Assembly (NCBI RefSeq): GCF_008932115.1
Contig: NZ_CP044543.1
Coordinates: forward strand, 4,656,501 to 4,720,500
Direction of reading: 5' to 3'
Source: Bradyrhizobium betae
Lineage (GTDB): Bacteria > Pseudomonadota > Alphaproteobacteria > Rhizobiales > Xanthobacteraceae
Length of the DNA: 64,000 nt
Shown: in pieces, positions 51,692-61,149 of the stretch
How positions within the stretch are numbered: position 1 is the stretch's first letter
Layout of the letters: each line of letters opens with the position of its first letter
Translations under genes and position numbers: made by a program
Notes under the pieces: model-generated
The model's input: the letters and a program-made list of their open reading frames with translations, nothing else
Database searches by the model: none
What the model was told of the DNA's origin: nothing

Positions 51692-53251
51692 ATGCACCCA
51701 TTGCGTGCTGTTGCCGTTGCTTGCCTTTCGTGCGCCTTTGGTCTGGCAGGACCGGAGCACATGACAAATGTGTTGACCGGGGCAACCCATGTTCTCGGCG
51801 ACACGGCGCTGGCGATCGAGGCGCAAGTCGATAGCGCGGAGCCGGACGTCATCGTTCCGGAACCGCAAAGATATGAGGCCATTACCAAATTCACCAAGGA
51901 GGGCGTTCTTCTTGGGGCCGGCTACAACACCTACACCAAAGAGATTCTCGGCGACTGCGTCGGCAAATGGTACATCCCGCCGGCTGGATTTGTCTCCACT
52001 TCGACCTATGAGATGAAGCTGCTGAGGTCTCTTGACGAGTTCAAGCAGGAGACTGCGGTCGAAGCGCGGCTGGACACGTCGTTCGGCGCGTTCCAGGCGA
52101 GCCTGTCATCGAAGTACAGCGAATCCTCGTCGAGTTCCTCGTCGCGGACTTACCTGATGGTGCGCAAGAAGGTGATCCTGTCGCCAGGGCTCGTCCTGGC
52201 GGCAAAAGAAAAGTCGCTCCTTCAGCCGCTGACCGACCAATCACCTCAATCCATGAGCGATTTCTTCGCGCAGTGCGGCAATGCCTACATTTCGGAGGTC
52301 ATCCGGGGCGGCGAGTTCGTCGCGTTGCTCACCGCGCAGGAGAGCTCGAATCAACTTGCCACCGAGCTCCAGATCCAGGCCGACGCCTCCTATGCCACCA
52401 CGAGCGCGCAGGCGAAGTTCGAGTCCACGATGCAGCGTATGCGCCAGGAGGCGTCGCTCGAGGTGAGCATGTATCGGATGGGCGGCAAGACCGAGGTGCC
52501 GGCGTTCCAGACCGGCGCGCAAGGCGTGGACATTCTCTTGAAGTATGCGGCGGGCTTCGCCAGCGAAGTCGTGGACGGCAACGCCGTGCCGATCGGCCTC
52601 AAGACATCGGGTTATCCGCAACTGGTTCGCGGTTTTCACATCAACGATTACGCCGCGGGCCACTATAGTTTGATAGCCCGGAAGCTCGATGACGTGAACC
52701 GTGTGCTGACAAGGCTCGATCTCGACATCAAGGCCTACGACACATTCAGGATTCCGAACACGTCCGCGAGCGGGCGTGACAAGGAGGCGCGGCGCCAGGT
52801 CGCGGCCCAGATCGAGCCGCTCGTGGGGTGGATGGACCGATGCGGCGCATCGTTCTGGGACGAGGCCGCCTGCAAGGACGGCGCGCGACTGGCGGCGATG
52901 ACCGTGATGACTCCGAAGCCGGTCGTCTTGCTGCAACTCAATCCGCGCGAGCCGCAGCCCGCCATGTTTTCGCCGAGTGAACGCATGCAAATGGTCGTTC
53001 GCGGCCGATATTGCTGGGAGGGCGACGGCCGATGCTCGGCCGGCTTCGACGGTGTTACACCCGGGGACCAGGGTCTTGCCTACATCAACGTGCGAACCAA
53101 GAGCGAACAAGGCGCGATCGACGTCCGCTACGTCGGCGACCCGCTTGTTGTCGGTCCCGGCATGACCGTCGCCGTGGTCTGCAAAGACACCGACTACAGC
53201 GACAATTTCTATCCACCGGACGGGCTGTACGCGATCTTCTACACGCCCTGA
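51692..53251 (+). CDS. Secreted MACPF-like (perforin-like) protein
   Basis: This 519-residue protein has an N-terminal signal peptide (LRAVAVACLSCAFGLAG). A MACPF-like core is suggested by GVLLGAGYNTYTKEI near residue 71, and by the signature FFAQCGNAYISEVIRGGEF at 191-209, which mirrors the family pattern of Gly-x-x-Tyr followed by a Gly-Gly pair. Ser/Ala/Gln-rich amphipathic stretches at about 115-160 and 215-260 could be the membrane-inserting hairpins. A C-terminal beta-rich domain contains four cysteines. MACPF proteins form pores in membranes. No immunity gene is obvious. GGAG precedes the start. Family call by eye, moderate certainty. Confidence 0.7.
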   Translation: MHPLRAVAVACLSCAFGLAGPEHMTNVLTGATHVLGDTALAIEAQVDSAEPDVIVPEPQRYEAITKFTKEGVLLGAGYNTYTKEILGDCVGKWYIPPAGFVSTSTYEMKLLRSLDEFKQETAVEARLDTSFGAFQASLSSKYSESSSSSSSRTYLMVRKKVILSPGLVLAAKEKSLLQPLTDQSPQSMSDFFAQCGNAYISEVIRGGEFVALLTAQESSNQLATELQIQADASYATTSAQAKFESTMQRMRQEASLEVSMYRMGGKTEVPAFQTGAQGVDILLKYAAGFASEVVDGNAVPIGLKTSGYPQLVRGFHINDYAAGHYSLIARKLDDVNRVLTRLDLDIKAYDTFRIPNTSASGRDKEARRQVAAQIEPLVGWMDRCGASFWDEAACKDGARLAAMTVMTPKPVVLLQLNPREPQPAMFSPSERMQMVVRGRYCWEGDGRCSAGFDGVTPGDQGLAYINVRTKSEQGAIDVRYVGDPLVVGPGMTVAVVCKDTDYSDNFYPPDGLYAIFYTP

Positions 53252-53344
53252 CAGGTCGCGCCTGCAGGATTCCGGTGCTGACCGCAATCGTCGTCGATGC
53301 GATCAGCGCCTTCAAAAACATGCTTTCATTCAATGGAGATTGCG

Positions 53345-54004
53345 ATGCGTTTCACCACGCGCAGGAATGTCGTCTCCGGATTAGGCTTGTCAGGCGTACT
53401 GGGTCTCGCGGGAATCCGGCCCGCTGCCGCGGATGTCGTCACGATCGATCAGTTCAAGGAGTTGATCGACGGAATCCTGGCCACGAAAGGATCCTTGATC
53501 GCAGCAGGCGCGACCGTCGAGAACGGTTGGGAGAAGTGGCTGCAGAAGGCGATCATTGATACTCTGGCAGAGAAGCACATCACCTACGATCTCGCTCCGG
53601 AGCAGCACGTCTATGACAATCGGGATGCCACTGCGGATTTCGTCGGCAATGGACCCACCAAAGACAATCCGAACGTCGCTGTTACGGACAAGACGTTCGT
53701 GGTCGAACTCAAATGCCAGGGGCGGAATGCCAGTCTGTTCAAGGCAGGCCTGGAGATCGATTGCAACAAGCTGCGCAAGAGGGAGATGAACGCTGCCTAT
53801 CAATCGGCACGACGTTACGTTTTCGGTGTGGTCGTCGCCTGGGAGCCGTCCAAGGGAACGGTCGAGTCTCAGTTGCTGCCGAAAGGGCACGGCTTCCAGA
53901 AATATGTGCCGATGAAGAGTCGCTTCCAGGACCAGAAGCAGGCCGCCAACGACAAGAGTACGGATCGAGGAGGCGATCTCTACTGGGTAGAGGTCACGCA
54001 ATGA
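53345..54004 (+). CDS. Exported PD-(D/E)xK nuclease-fold protein
   Basis: The 219-residue product begins with a probable twin-arginine signal (FTTRRNVVSGLGLSGVLGLA, Arg6-Arg7) ending at PAAA. The mature part fits a PD-(D/E)xK core: a helix with Glu63 (GWEKWLQKAIIDTL), Asp98 in ATADFVGN, Glu121-x-Lys123 in FVVELKCQ, then a helix (NAAYQSARRYVFG) and a strand (VVVAWEP). All core positions are present, so activity is possible. It lies 93 bases after the MACPF-like gene on the same strand, with GGAG 6 bases before ATG 53345. Its function is unknown. Confidence 0.65.
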   Translation: MRFTTRRNVVSGLGLSGVLGLAGIRPAAADVVTIDQFKELIDGILATKGSLIAAGATVENGWEKWLQKAIIDTLAEKHITYDLAPEQHVYDNRDATADFVGNGPTKDNPNVAVTDKTFVVELKCQGRNASLFKAGLEIDCNKLRKREMNAAYQSARRYVFGVVVAWEPSKGTVESQLLPKGHGFQKYVPMKSRFQDQKQAANDKSTDRGGDLYWVEVTQ

Positions 54005-54068
54005 TCGTGCGGCGACCGGGACCAGTCGCTCCCTTCGGCCCAAGCCATTGCCTCGTGCCGGCCCCCGC

Positions 54069-55007
54069 TCAATAACACGCCGCCATCGCGCCGAGCTTCG
54101 GGTAGAGCCGGTCGATCGCGGCGATCTCGCCTTGCATCTGCGCGATGATCCAGTCGCGGATCTCGGCGGCGATGGGGCGCATCACGCGGTTGCGCGGAGG
54201 CAGGAATTCGCAGATGCGGCGCGTGGTGGTGAGCGTCTCTGACGCCGGCACCAGTGCGCCGGTCAGCAGCCAGTGCGAGGTCACGGTCAGCCAGCCGAGC
54301 GCGATGCCCTGGCCGAGCAGCGCGGCCTGCACCACGACGGCATAATCGGTGAAGCTCAACGCCTTGGCCGCGCCGCGGCGCCCGGTGAGCAGCGAGGCGT
54401 AATCCGTGGCCCAATCGCCCGGGGTCTCGGCGAGACGAATGATGGTGTTGCCCTCGGCAGGATCGGTCTCGCCGAGATAGCCGGGGCTGCACATCGGCAA
54501 CGTGACTTCCTTCATCACCAGCGTGCCACCCGACGACGGCTCGTCGCGATCGCGAAAACGCATGCCGAGGTCGACATTCTCCACCGGGCCGCGTAGCGCG
54601 CCCGAGATGAGCTGAAAGCGCAGATCCACTTGCGGAAACTGCCGCTGCAGCTTGTCGATGCGCGGCATCAGCCAGTGCGTGGTGAAGGCGGAGGAGACCG
54701 ACAGCGTCACCGTCTCGGTGCCCTTGCGCCGCCGCTCGATCTCGACGAGGCCACTCTCGATGCTGCGAAAGCCTTCGAGCACGCGGCGATAGAGCAGCTC
54801 GCCTTCCTCGGTGAGCACCGCGCGCCCCGCCTTGCGATCGAACAGGCGCACGCCGAGATGCTCCTCGAATTGTCCGAGCATCCGGCTCACCGCCGGCTGC
54901 GTGACGTTCAGTTCGGCGGCGGCCGCGGTGAAGCTGCCGTTGCGCGCCGCTGCGTCGAACACGAACAGGGCGTTACTGGAGGGCAGCATCCGGCGGAGCT
55001 CAGGCAT
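54069..55007 (-). CDS. LysR-family transcriptional regulator
   Basis: This 312-residue regulator has an N-terminal helix-turn-helix (GSFTAAAAELNVTQPAVSRML) split across the LysR signature and a type 2 periplasmic-binding-like effector domain (GcvA-like pattern: ALPLxGxxR style DLGMRFRDRD). It diverges from the ABC transporter operon across about 210 bases and is the natural candidate for its regulator. Confidence 0.9.
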   Translation of the reverse strand: MPELRRMLPSSNALFVFDAAARNGSFTAAAAELNVTQPAVSRMLGQFEEHLGVRLFDRKAGRAVLTEEGELLYRRVLEGFRSIESGLVEIERRRKGTETVTLSVSSAFTTHWLMPRIDKLQRQFPQVDLRFQLISGALRGPVENVDLGMRFRDRDEPSSGGTLVMKEVTLPMCSPGYLGETDPAEGNTIIRLAETPGDWATDYASLLTGRRGAAKALSFTDYAVVVQAALLGQGIALGWLTVTSHWLLTGALVPASETLTTTRRICEFLPPRNRVMRPIAAEIRDWIIAQMQGEIAAIDRLYPKLGAMAACY

Positions 55008-55219
55008 AACGCCATGTTATGAGGCCCGTAATAATTTGGCAATTGCCGGATTCTGCCAAGTCTGTTGTCATTGGCATCACAGCCTAAAGACAGGGTGTTC
55101 GTGAGAATATTTGGTGCGGCGCACGCTTCGCCGCTGAATGCTCCAAAACGCTGTCTATAAAGCAGGCTTATGGCGCGCAGTGAGGCACGCCATTGCAGGG
55201 GCACAGGCGAGGTCGATCG

Positions 55220-56298
55220 TTGGACAAGCGAGCGGAAAGCGTCGAGATCAGGTCGGCCAGCAAGGCCTACGGCGCCGTTCGCGCCCTCGACGACGTTTCC
55301 CTCAATGTCGGTGCAGGCGAGTTCGTTTCGCTGCTCGGCCCTCCGGCTCCGGCAAGACCACGCTGCTCGGCATTCTGGGCGGCTTCATCCTGCCGTCGAG
55401 CGGAACGATCCTGTTCGGCGGCCGCGACGTCACCTGGATGCCGCCGCACAAGCGCGACATCGGCGTCGTCTTCCAGAACTACGCGCTGTTCCCGCATATG
55501 AGTGTCGGCGAGAACGTCGCCTTTCCCTTGCGCGCACGGCGCCTGCCGAAGGCGAGTTGGCCTGACAAGGTGCGCGCCGCGCTCGGCATGGTGGGACTTG
55601 CCGGCTATGAAGAGCGCGGCATTGCGCAGCTCTCCGGCGGCCAGCGCCAGCGCGTGGCACTGGCGCGCGCCATGATCTTCGAGCCGCGCCTGATCCTGAT
55701 GGACGAGCCGCTCTCCGCGCTCGACAAGCAGCTGCGCGAATCCATGCAGATCGAGCTGCGCGCGCTGCACCGGCGCATCGGCGCCACCATCATCTACGTC
55801 ACCCACGACCAGCGCGAGGCGCTGACCATGAGCGACCGCGTCGCGGTGATGAAGGACGGCCGGCTGATCCAGATCGACGAGCCCGAACGGCTGCACGATC
55901 ATCCCGCCGATTCCTTCGTGGCGAGCTTCATCGGTGAGGCGACGATGCTGCCGGTTCGGCGTGTCGATGCCTGCAGCGTTGCGCTCGGCAATGCCCTGCT
56001 GCGCAGCGCCCGCGCCATTCCCGATGGTGATGCCCTGATGCTGGCCGTGCACAGCGAAAAGCTGCTGATCGACGACGGCGCACAGGAGGCCGGCTGCAAC
56101 CGCCTGACCGGTACGGTCACCGACATTGTCTATCAGGGCGAGAGCCTGCGCATCTTCCTGGTGCTCGAAGGCGGCGTCGCGCTCAGTCTGCGCCAGCCGG
56201 CCTATCACCAGGCCTACAGCCGTATCCCGCCGCTCGGCGGCAGCCTCACCGTCACCCTTCACCCCGAGGACACCATCGTGGTGCCGAGAGTGGACTGA
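55220..56298 (+). pseudogene. PotA-like ABC transporter ATPase, frameshifted at the P-loop
   Basis: Reading from TTG 55220 (GAGG 7 bases upstream), the protein starts normally (SKAYGAVRALDDVSLNVGAGE, FVSLLGP) but loses frame at about 55340-55343. The sequence GGCCCTCCGG would need one extra base to encode GPSGSGKTT. The rest continues in the next frame with GSGKTTLLG, the Q-loop (VVFQNYALFPHM), LSGGQRQRVALARAM, the Walker B MDEPLSALD, and a TOBE domain. Either a sequencing error or a true one-base deletion explains it. As written, no intact ATPase is made. Confidence 0.85.
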
Positions 56299-56348
56299 AG
56301 AGAGTGGACTGAACTCAAGCCTTGTTTAACCTGAGAGAAGAAACCAAC

Positions 56349-57065
56349 ATGTCGACCCAAGCCGCGTTCAGCAATTTCAAGGTTCTCACCTTCGACGTCG
56401 TCGGCACCTTGATCGATTTCGAGGCCGGCGTGCTCTCCGCGGTGCGCAGGATCTCGGGCAAGACGCCGGCCGAGCTCAGCGACGAGCAGATCTTCGAGCC
56501 CTACAAGCGCGGCCGTGACGCGCACTACGAGCGCTCCAGCGAGGCGATGTTCCACGTCTATCGCCATCTCGCCAAGGAGCTCGGATTGCCGTCCGACGAC
56601 GCGTCCTGCGACACCTTCCAGCTCTCGGTGCTGCGCTGGGGTCCGTTCGCCGATTCGGCCGAGGCGCTGAAGCGGCTGCGCACGAAGTTCCGCCTGGTGG
56701 CGATGACCAATGCCGATCGCGTTGCGCTGTCGGCTTACGCGCACGCGCTCGGCAATCCCTTCGACGACACCGTCTGCGCCGACGACACCGGCGTTGCAAA
56801 ACCAAATCCGGAGTTCTTCGCCTACAACAAGGGCCGCCAGTCCGCGTTCGGCTACAAGCAGTCCGATATCCTGCACGTCGCGCAGAGCCAGTACCACGAC
56901 ATCGGAATCGCGCGAAAGCTCGGCTACAAGGTGTGCTGGATCGAGCGGCGCCAGGGTGTCGCCGGCTTCGGCGGCACGCCCGCCGTTGAGGCGCTGACCA
57001 AGCCGGACTTCCACTTCCCGACGCTGAAGGCGCTCGCGGACGCCGCCGTCGGCCCGGCGGCGTAA
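56349..57065 (+). CDS. HAD-superfamily hydrolase (haloacid dehalogenase type II-like)
   Basis: The 238-residue enzyme has motif I (TFDVVGTLIDFEAGV, with Asp at the nucleophile position), motif II (LVAMTNADR), the Lys region (TGVAKPNPEFFAY) and motif III (VAQSQYHDIGIARKLG). The pattern is close to 2-haloacid dehalogenase-like proteins. It stands between the transporter ATPase and an FAD oxidoreductase, so it may act on an imported phosphorylated or halogenated compound; the substrate is not known. Confidence 0.85.
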   Translation: MSTQAAFSNFKVLTFDVVGTLIDFEAGVLSAVRRISGKTPAELSDEQIFEPYKRGRDAHYERSSEAMFHVYRHLAKELGLPSDDASCDTFQLSVLRWGPFADSAEALKRLRTKFRLVAMTNADRVALSAYAHALGNPFDDTVCADDTGVAKPNPEFFAYNKGRQSAFGYKQSDILHVAQSQYHDIGIARKLGYKVCWIERRQGVAGFGGTPAVEALTKPDFHFPTLKALADAAVGPAA

Positions 57066-57068
57066 CGC

Positions 57069-58388
57069 ATGAGCGCGGGCATGACACGGGACTGGAGCGC
57101 GATGCCGTCGGTCAACTCGCTGTGGGAAGCCACGGCGGAGCCGGCGCGCGACTTTCCCGTGCTGTCGGGCGAGCATCAGGCGGATGTGGTGATCATCGGC
57201 GCGGGCTATACCGGCCTGTCCGCCGCGCACCACGTCGCGAAGGACGGCCTCGCGCCAATCGTGCTGGAGGCCAATCGTCCCGGCTGGGGCGCCAGCGGCC
57301 GCAATGGCGGGGTGATCACCGCAAAATTCCGTCTCTCGTTCCGCGAGATCGACGCCGCCCATGGCCGCGCCATGGCGAAGCGCATGTACGAGATCGCGCA
57401 TGAATCGACCGATATCGTCGAGGAGCTGGTCTCCGAATTCGGCATCACCAGCGCGAACCTGACGCGCACCGGCCAGGTCAAGGCCGCGCACAACGAGACC
57501 ACGCTGAAGGCCGCGATCGACGAAGCCAACTGGATGACGCGCGAGATGGGCTCCGCCGAGGTCCGCATCCTCGACAAACAAGGCGTGCGCGACGAGACCG
57601 GCTCCGACATCTTCGTCGGCGGCGTGCTCAATCCCGGCTCCGGCGGAATTCATCCGCTGAACTATCTGCGCGGCCTCGCCGATGGCGTCGCGCGCCGCGG
57701 CGTGCCGGTTTTCCAGCAATCGCCGGTGATCAGGCTCCGGCGCGAGAAGGACGGCATCGTCGCCGAGACGCCGCAAGGCATGGTGCGCGCCAAGCAGGCG
57801 ATCATCGCCACCAACAGTTATTCCGATCTCACCGGTGAGACCTCGCATCTGCAGCGCACGCTGATCCCGTTCCGCAGCGCCATGGTCGCGACCGAGCAGC
57901 TACCGCGCAATCTCGCTGGAAAGCTGATGCCGACCGGGCGGACCTACACCGAGACCAAGCGCATGATGCGCTGGTTCCGCATGGTCGACAATCGCGTGAT
58001 CTTCGGCGGCCGCGGCGCCTTCGGCAAGCAGGATTCGGAAGCCGCCTTCGACGCCCTGCGCAAGGCGATGGTCGGCATCTTCCCGGATCTGGCCGACGTC
58101 CCGCTCGCCTACAGATGGTCGGGCCTCGTCGCGATGACGCTGGACTCGGTGCCGCATATCGGCCGGCTCGACGACCGCACGCTGTTCTCGGTGGGCTACA
58201 ACGGTGCGGGCGTCGCAATGTCGAGCCTGATGGGCCGCTATCTGGCCGCTTTCGTGCGCGGCGAGATGCCCGAGGTCGGGCTACTCGATGCGAAGCGCAT
58301 GAAGACGATCCCGTTCTATCCGTTGCGCGAGCCCGCCGTGCGCATGGTCGCCGGCTGGTACCAGTTTCTCGATGCGATCGGTCAGTGA
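57069..58388 (+). CDS. FAD-dependent amine oxidoreductase (PuuB/OrdL-like)
   Basis: The 439-residue DAO-family flavoenzyme has a GxGxxG dinucleotide motif (VVIIGAGYTGLSAAHHVAKD), the GRNGGVITAKF flavin region and the C-terminal SVGYNGAGVAMSSLMGR segment. The closest functional type by pattern is gamma-glutamylputrescine oxidase. Its position within a polyamine-type ABC importer operon supports oxidation of an imported amine. It starts 4 bases after the HAD gene. Confidence 0.88.
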   Translation: MSAGMTRDWSAMPSVNSLWEATAEPARDFPVLSGEHQADVVIIGAGYTGLSAAHHVAKDGLAPIVLEANRPGWGASGRNGGVITAKFRLSFREIDAAHGRAMAKRMYEIAHESTDIVEELVSEFGITSANLTRTGQVKAAHNETTLKAAIDEANWMTREMGSAEVRILDKQGVRDETGSDIFVGGVLNPGSGGIHPLNYLRGLADGVARRGVPVFQQSPVIRLRREKDGIVAETPQGMVRAKQAIIATNSYSDLTGETSHLQRTLIPFRSAMVATEQLPRNLAGKLMPTGRTYTETKRMMRWFRMVDNRVIFGGRGAFGKQDSEAAFDALRKAMVGIFPDLADVPLAYRWSGLVAMTLDSVPHIGRLDDRTLFSVGYNGAGVAMSSLMGRYLAAFVRGEMPEVGLLDAKRMKTIPFYPLREPAVRMVAGWYQFLDAIGQ

Positions 58389-58416
58389 GATTTTTGTGGC
58401 GACAGAGGAGGCGAGG

Positions 58417-59466
58417 ATGACCACGAAGCGAAATCTTGGATATGGTTATGCGGTGTTGGGCGCCATTGCGCTCAGCGGCACCGCCGCGAGCGCCGCCGAG
58501 CAGATCACCTTCGTCTCGCAGGGCGGCGCCTATCAGCAGGCGCAGACGGTGGCGATCCTCGATCCCTCCGCCAAGAAGCTCGGCATCACCATCAACCAGG
58601 ATTCCATTCCGGACGCCTGGCCCGCGATCAAGACCCAGGTCGGCAGCGGCAAGCCGATCTGGGACGTCGTCGATACCCCGACCGGCTATTGCCTGCGCGG
58701 CGGCGAGCAGGGGTTGATCGAAAAACTCGACTTCTCGAAGATCCCGAACGCCGCGGCGATGCCGGAGGCGTATCGCAGCCCCTATTCGATCTCCTACGAG
58801 TTCTATTCCAGCGTGCTGGCCTACAGCCAGAAGACCTTCCCGAAGGACGCGCCGAACAGCTGGATCGATTTCTGGGACGTGAAGAAGTTTCCCGGCCGCC
58901 GCGCGCTGCGCAACCATCCGATCGCCACACTCGAGGCGGCGCTGATGGCCGACGGCGTCGCGCCCGACAAGCTGTATCCGCTCGACGTCGATCGCGCCTT
59001 CAAGAAGCTGGAAGAGATCAAGCCGAACATCACGGTGTGGTGGACCTCGGGCGCGCAATCGGCGCAGCTGCTCAATGACGGCGAGGTCGATATGGAGATG
59101 GCCTGGAACGGTCGCGTCAGCGCCGTCGCCAAGGAGGGCGCTAAAGTCTCCTTCACGTACAACCAAGGTATCCTGCAGAGCACCTCGCTGTGCATTCTCA
59201 AGGGTGCGCCAAATCTGGAGACGGCCGTAAAATTCCTCAACGAAGCCGTCGATCCCGTGCACCAGGCCAACCTGCCGCTCCACATCGATTACGGCCCGGG
59301 CAACCCCAAGGCATTCGAGACCAACGTCATCAAGCCCGAGCGCGCGACACAATTGCCGAGCGAGCCGGCCAATGCGGCCAAGCAGGCCCTGATGTCCTAC
59401 GCCTGGTGGTCCTCGCCCGCAGGCGAAGCCGCCGAGAAGCGCTGGGCGTCGTTCATGCAGAAGTAA
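58417..59466 (+). CDS. ABC transporter periplasmic binding protein (PotD-like)
   Basis: This 349-residue extracellular solute-binding protein has a signal peptide (YGYAVLGAIALSGTAASAAE) and type 2 binding-protein blocks (GGAYQQAQTVAILDPSAKKL; WDVVDTPTGYCLRGG; MEMAWNGRVSAVAKEG). It resembles spermidine/putrescine binders. AGGAGG lies 5 bases before ATG 58417. The permeases follow directly. Confidence 0.9.
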   Translation: MTTKRNLGYGYAVLGAIALSGTAASAAEQITFVSQGGAYQQAQTVAILDPSAKKLGITINQDSIPDAWPAIKTQVGSGKPIWDVVDTPTGYCLRGGEQGLIEKLDFSKIPNAAAMPEAYRSPYSISYEFYSSVLAYSQKTFPKDAPNSWIDFWDVKKFPGRRALRNHPIATLEAALMADGVAPDKLYPLDVDRAFKKLEEIKPNITVWWTSGAQSAQLLNDGEVDMEMAWNGRVSAVAKEGAKVSFTYNQGILQSTSLCILKGAPNLETAVKFLNEAVDPVHQANLPLHIDYGPGNPKAFETNVIKPERATQLPSEPANAAKQALMSYAWWSSPAGEAAEKRWASFMQK

Positions 59467-59482
59467 GCGAAGCGAGGCAGCG

Positions 59483-60352
59483 TTGACGACATCCGTGCCC
59501 GATTCATCGCAAAAGCATCAGCGCCGCGAGCATGCGCTGATGCTGGCATTGGTGTCGCCGGCGCTGCTGGTGATCCTGGCTCTGATCGTGCTGCCGGTCG
59601 GCTGGCTCGCCTGGCAGTCGATCTATCATGACGGCTTCACGCTGGAGAACTATCGCCGCGTCTTCACCGAGGACATCTACTGGCGCAGCTTTGCGCTCAC
59701 TTTCGAGATCAGCCTCGCGGTGACGGTCGTCGCGCTGCTGCTCGGCTATCCCGTGGCCTATCTCGCCAACTCCGTGCCGAAAGGGTGGAGCATCCTCATC
59801 CTGTCGCTGGTCGTGCTGCCGTTCTGGACCAGCGTGCTGGTGCGCGCCTATGCCTGGCTGGCGCTGCTCCAGCGCACCGGGGTGATCAACCAGTTCTTGC
59901 GCTATCTCGATGTGATCTCCGAGCCGCTCGCGCTGGTCCACAACACCTTCGGGACGGTGGTGGCAACCGTGCACATCCTCTTGCCGTTCATGGTGCTGCC
60001 GCTCTATGCCACCATGCAGAAGATCCCCGGCGATTTGATGCAGGCCGGCGCCAGCCTGGGAGCGAGCCCGTCGCTGACTTTCGTTCGCGTCTTCCTGCCG
60101 CTGTCGCTGCCGGGCGTGCTCGCCGGCTGCACCATGGTGTTCGTGCTCTGCCTCGGCTTCTACATCACGCCGGAACTGCTCGGCGGCGGCCGCACGGTGA
60201 TGGTGTCGATGCTGGTGAGCCGCAATGTCGAGCTCTACAACCAGTTCGGCGCCGCGAGCGCGGTCGCCGTCGTGCTGCTCCTGAGCGTGCTTCTGATCTT
60301 CTTCGCCGTCAGCCGCTTCATTTCGCTCGATCGCATCCTGGGGCAGAAATGA
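59483..60352 (+). CDS. ABC transporter permease (PotB-like)
   Basis: The 289-residue inner-membrane permease has about six membrane helices and the EAA-type loop (MQAGASLGASPSLTFVRVFLP). It is the first of the two permeases of the polyamine-type importer. Start TTG 59483 has GAGG 6 bases upstream. The stop overlaps the next permease gene (ATGA). Confidence 0.9.
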   Translation: MTTSVPDSSQKHQRREHALMLALVSPALLVILALIVLPVGWLAWQSIYHDGFTLENYRRVFTEDIYWRSFALTFEISLAVTVVALLLGYPVAYLANSVPKGWSILILSLVVLPFWTSVLVRAYAWLALLQRTGVINQFLRYLDVISEPLALVHNTFGTVVATVHILLPFMVLPLYATMQKIPGDLMQAGASLGASPSLTFVRVFLPLSLPGVLAGCTMVFVLCLGFYITPELLGGGRTVMVSMLVSRNVELYNQFGAASAVAVVLLLSVLLIFFAVSRFISLDRILGQK

Positions 60353-61134
60353 CGCGCCTCTCGCCCGCACGGATTGCCCTCTACGTGATCAGCGCGCTGG
60401 TGCTGCTCTATCTGATCCTGCCGGTGCTGATCATCGCGCCGATCTCGTTCTCCAGCGCGCGCTTTCTGACCTTCCCGCCGCCGTCGTTCTCGACGCGCTG
60501 GTATCAGCAATATTTCGCCAATCCAGCCTGGATGCAGGCGACGCGGGTGACGCTGACGATCGCGCTGCTGACCGTCGTGATTGCGACGCCGTGTGGAGTC
60601 GCGGCAGCCTATGCCATCAGCCAGTCCAGGCTGCGGATCATGCGCGTGATCCACATGGCGCTGCTGCTGCCGCTGGTGGTGCCGATCATCATCACGGCCG
60701 TCGGCATCTTTTTCGTCTATGCCAAGGTCGGCCTGGTCGCGACCCTGCCCGGCCTTGTGCTGGCGAACGTGATGCTGGGATTGCCTTATGTCGTCATCTC
60801 GGTGCTCGCAGGCCTGCAGAGCTTCGATCCCGCGCAGGAGATGGTGGCGCGCAGCCTCGGCATGAACCGCCTGCGCAGCTTCTTCGCGGTGACGCTGCCG
60901 CAGGTCAAGTCGAGCGTGGTCGCCGGCGGCATCTTCGCCTTCATCTCGGCGATGGACGAGACCATCGTCGCGCTGTTCATCTCCGGCGGCCAGTATCAGC
61001 CCCTCACCAAACGCATGTTCACCGCGCTTCGCGACGAGATCGACCCGACCATTGCCGCGATCTCGACGCTGATGACGGCGGCGTCGTTCATGCTGGTGCT
61101 CGCGGCGGGCGCGCGGCAGAAGAAGAGCGGGTGA
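60349..61134 (+). CDS. ABC transporter permease (PotC-like)
   Basis: The 261-residue permease has six membrane helices (YVISALVLLYLILPVLII at the start) and an EAA loop (MVARSLGMNRLRSFFAVTLP). It partners the PotB-like permease, with which it overlaps by 4 bases. It ends the operon; a palindromic repeat follows. Confidence 0.9.
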   Translation: MTRLSPARIALYVISALVLLYLILPVLIIAPISFSSARFLTFPPPSFSTRWYQQYFANPAWMQATRVTLTIALLTVVIATPCGVAAAYAISQSRLRIMRVIHMALLLPLVVPIIITAVGIFFVYAKVGLVATLPGLVLANVMLGLPYVVISVLAGLQSFDPAQEMVARSLGMNRLRSFFAVTLPQVKSSVVAGGIFAFISAMDETIVALFISGGQYQPLTKRMFTALRDEIDPTIAAISTLMTAASFMLVLAAGARQKKSG

Positions 61135-61149
61135 GGGCGACATTCTCGG

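Noticed and set aside
55438..56298. A shorter intact ATPase starting downstream of the frameshift
   Set aside because: Any start after the shift would lose the P-loop lysine or the strand before it, so it could not give a working ATPase.
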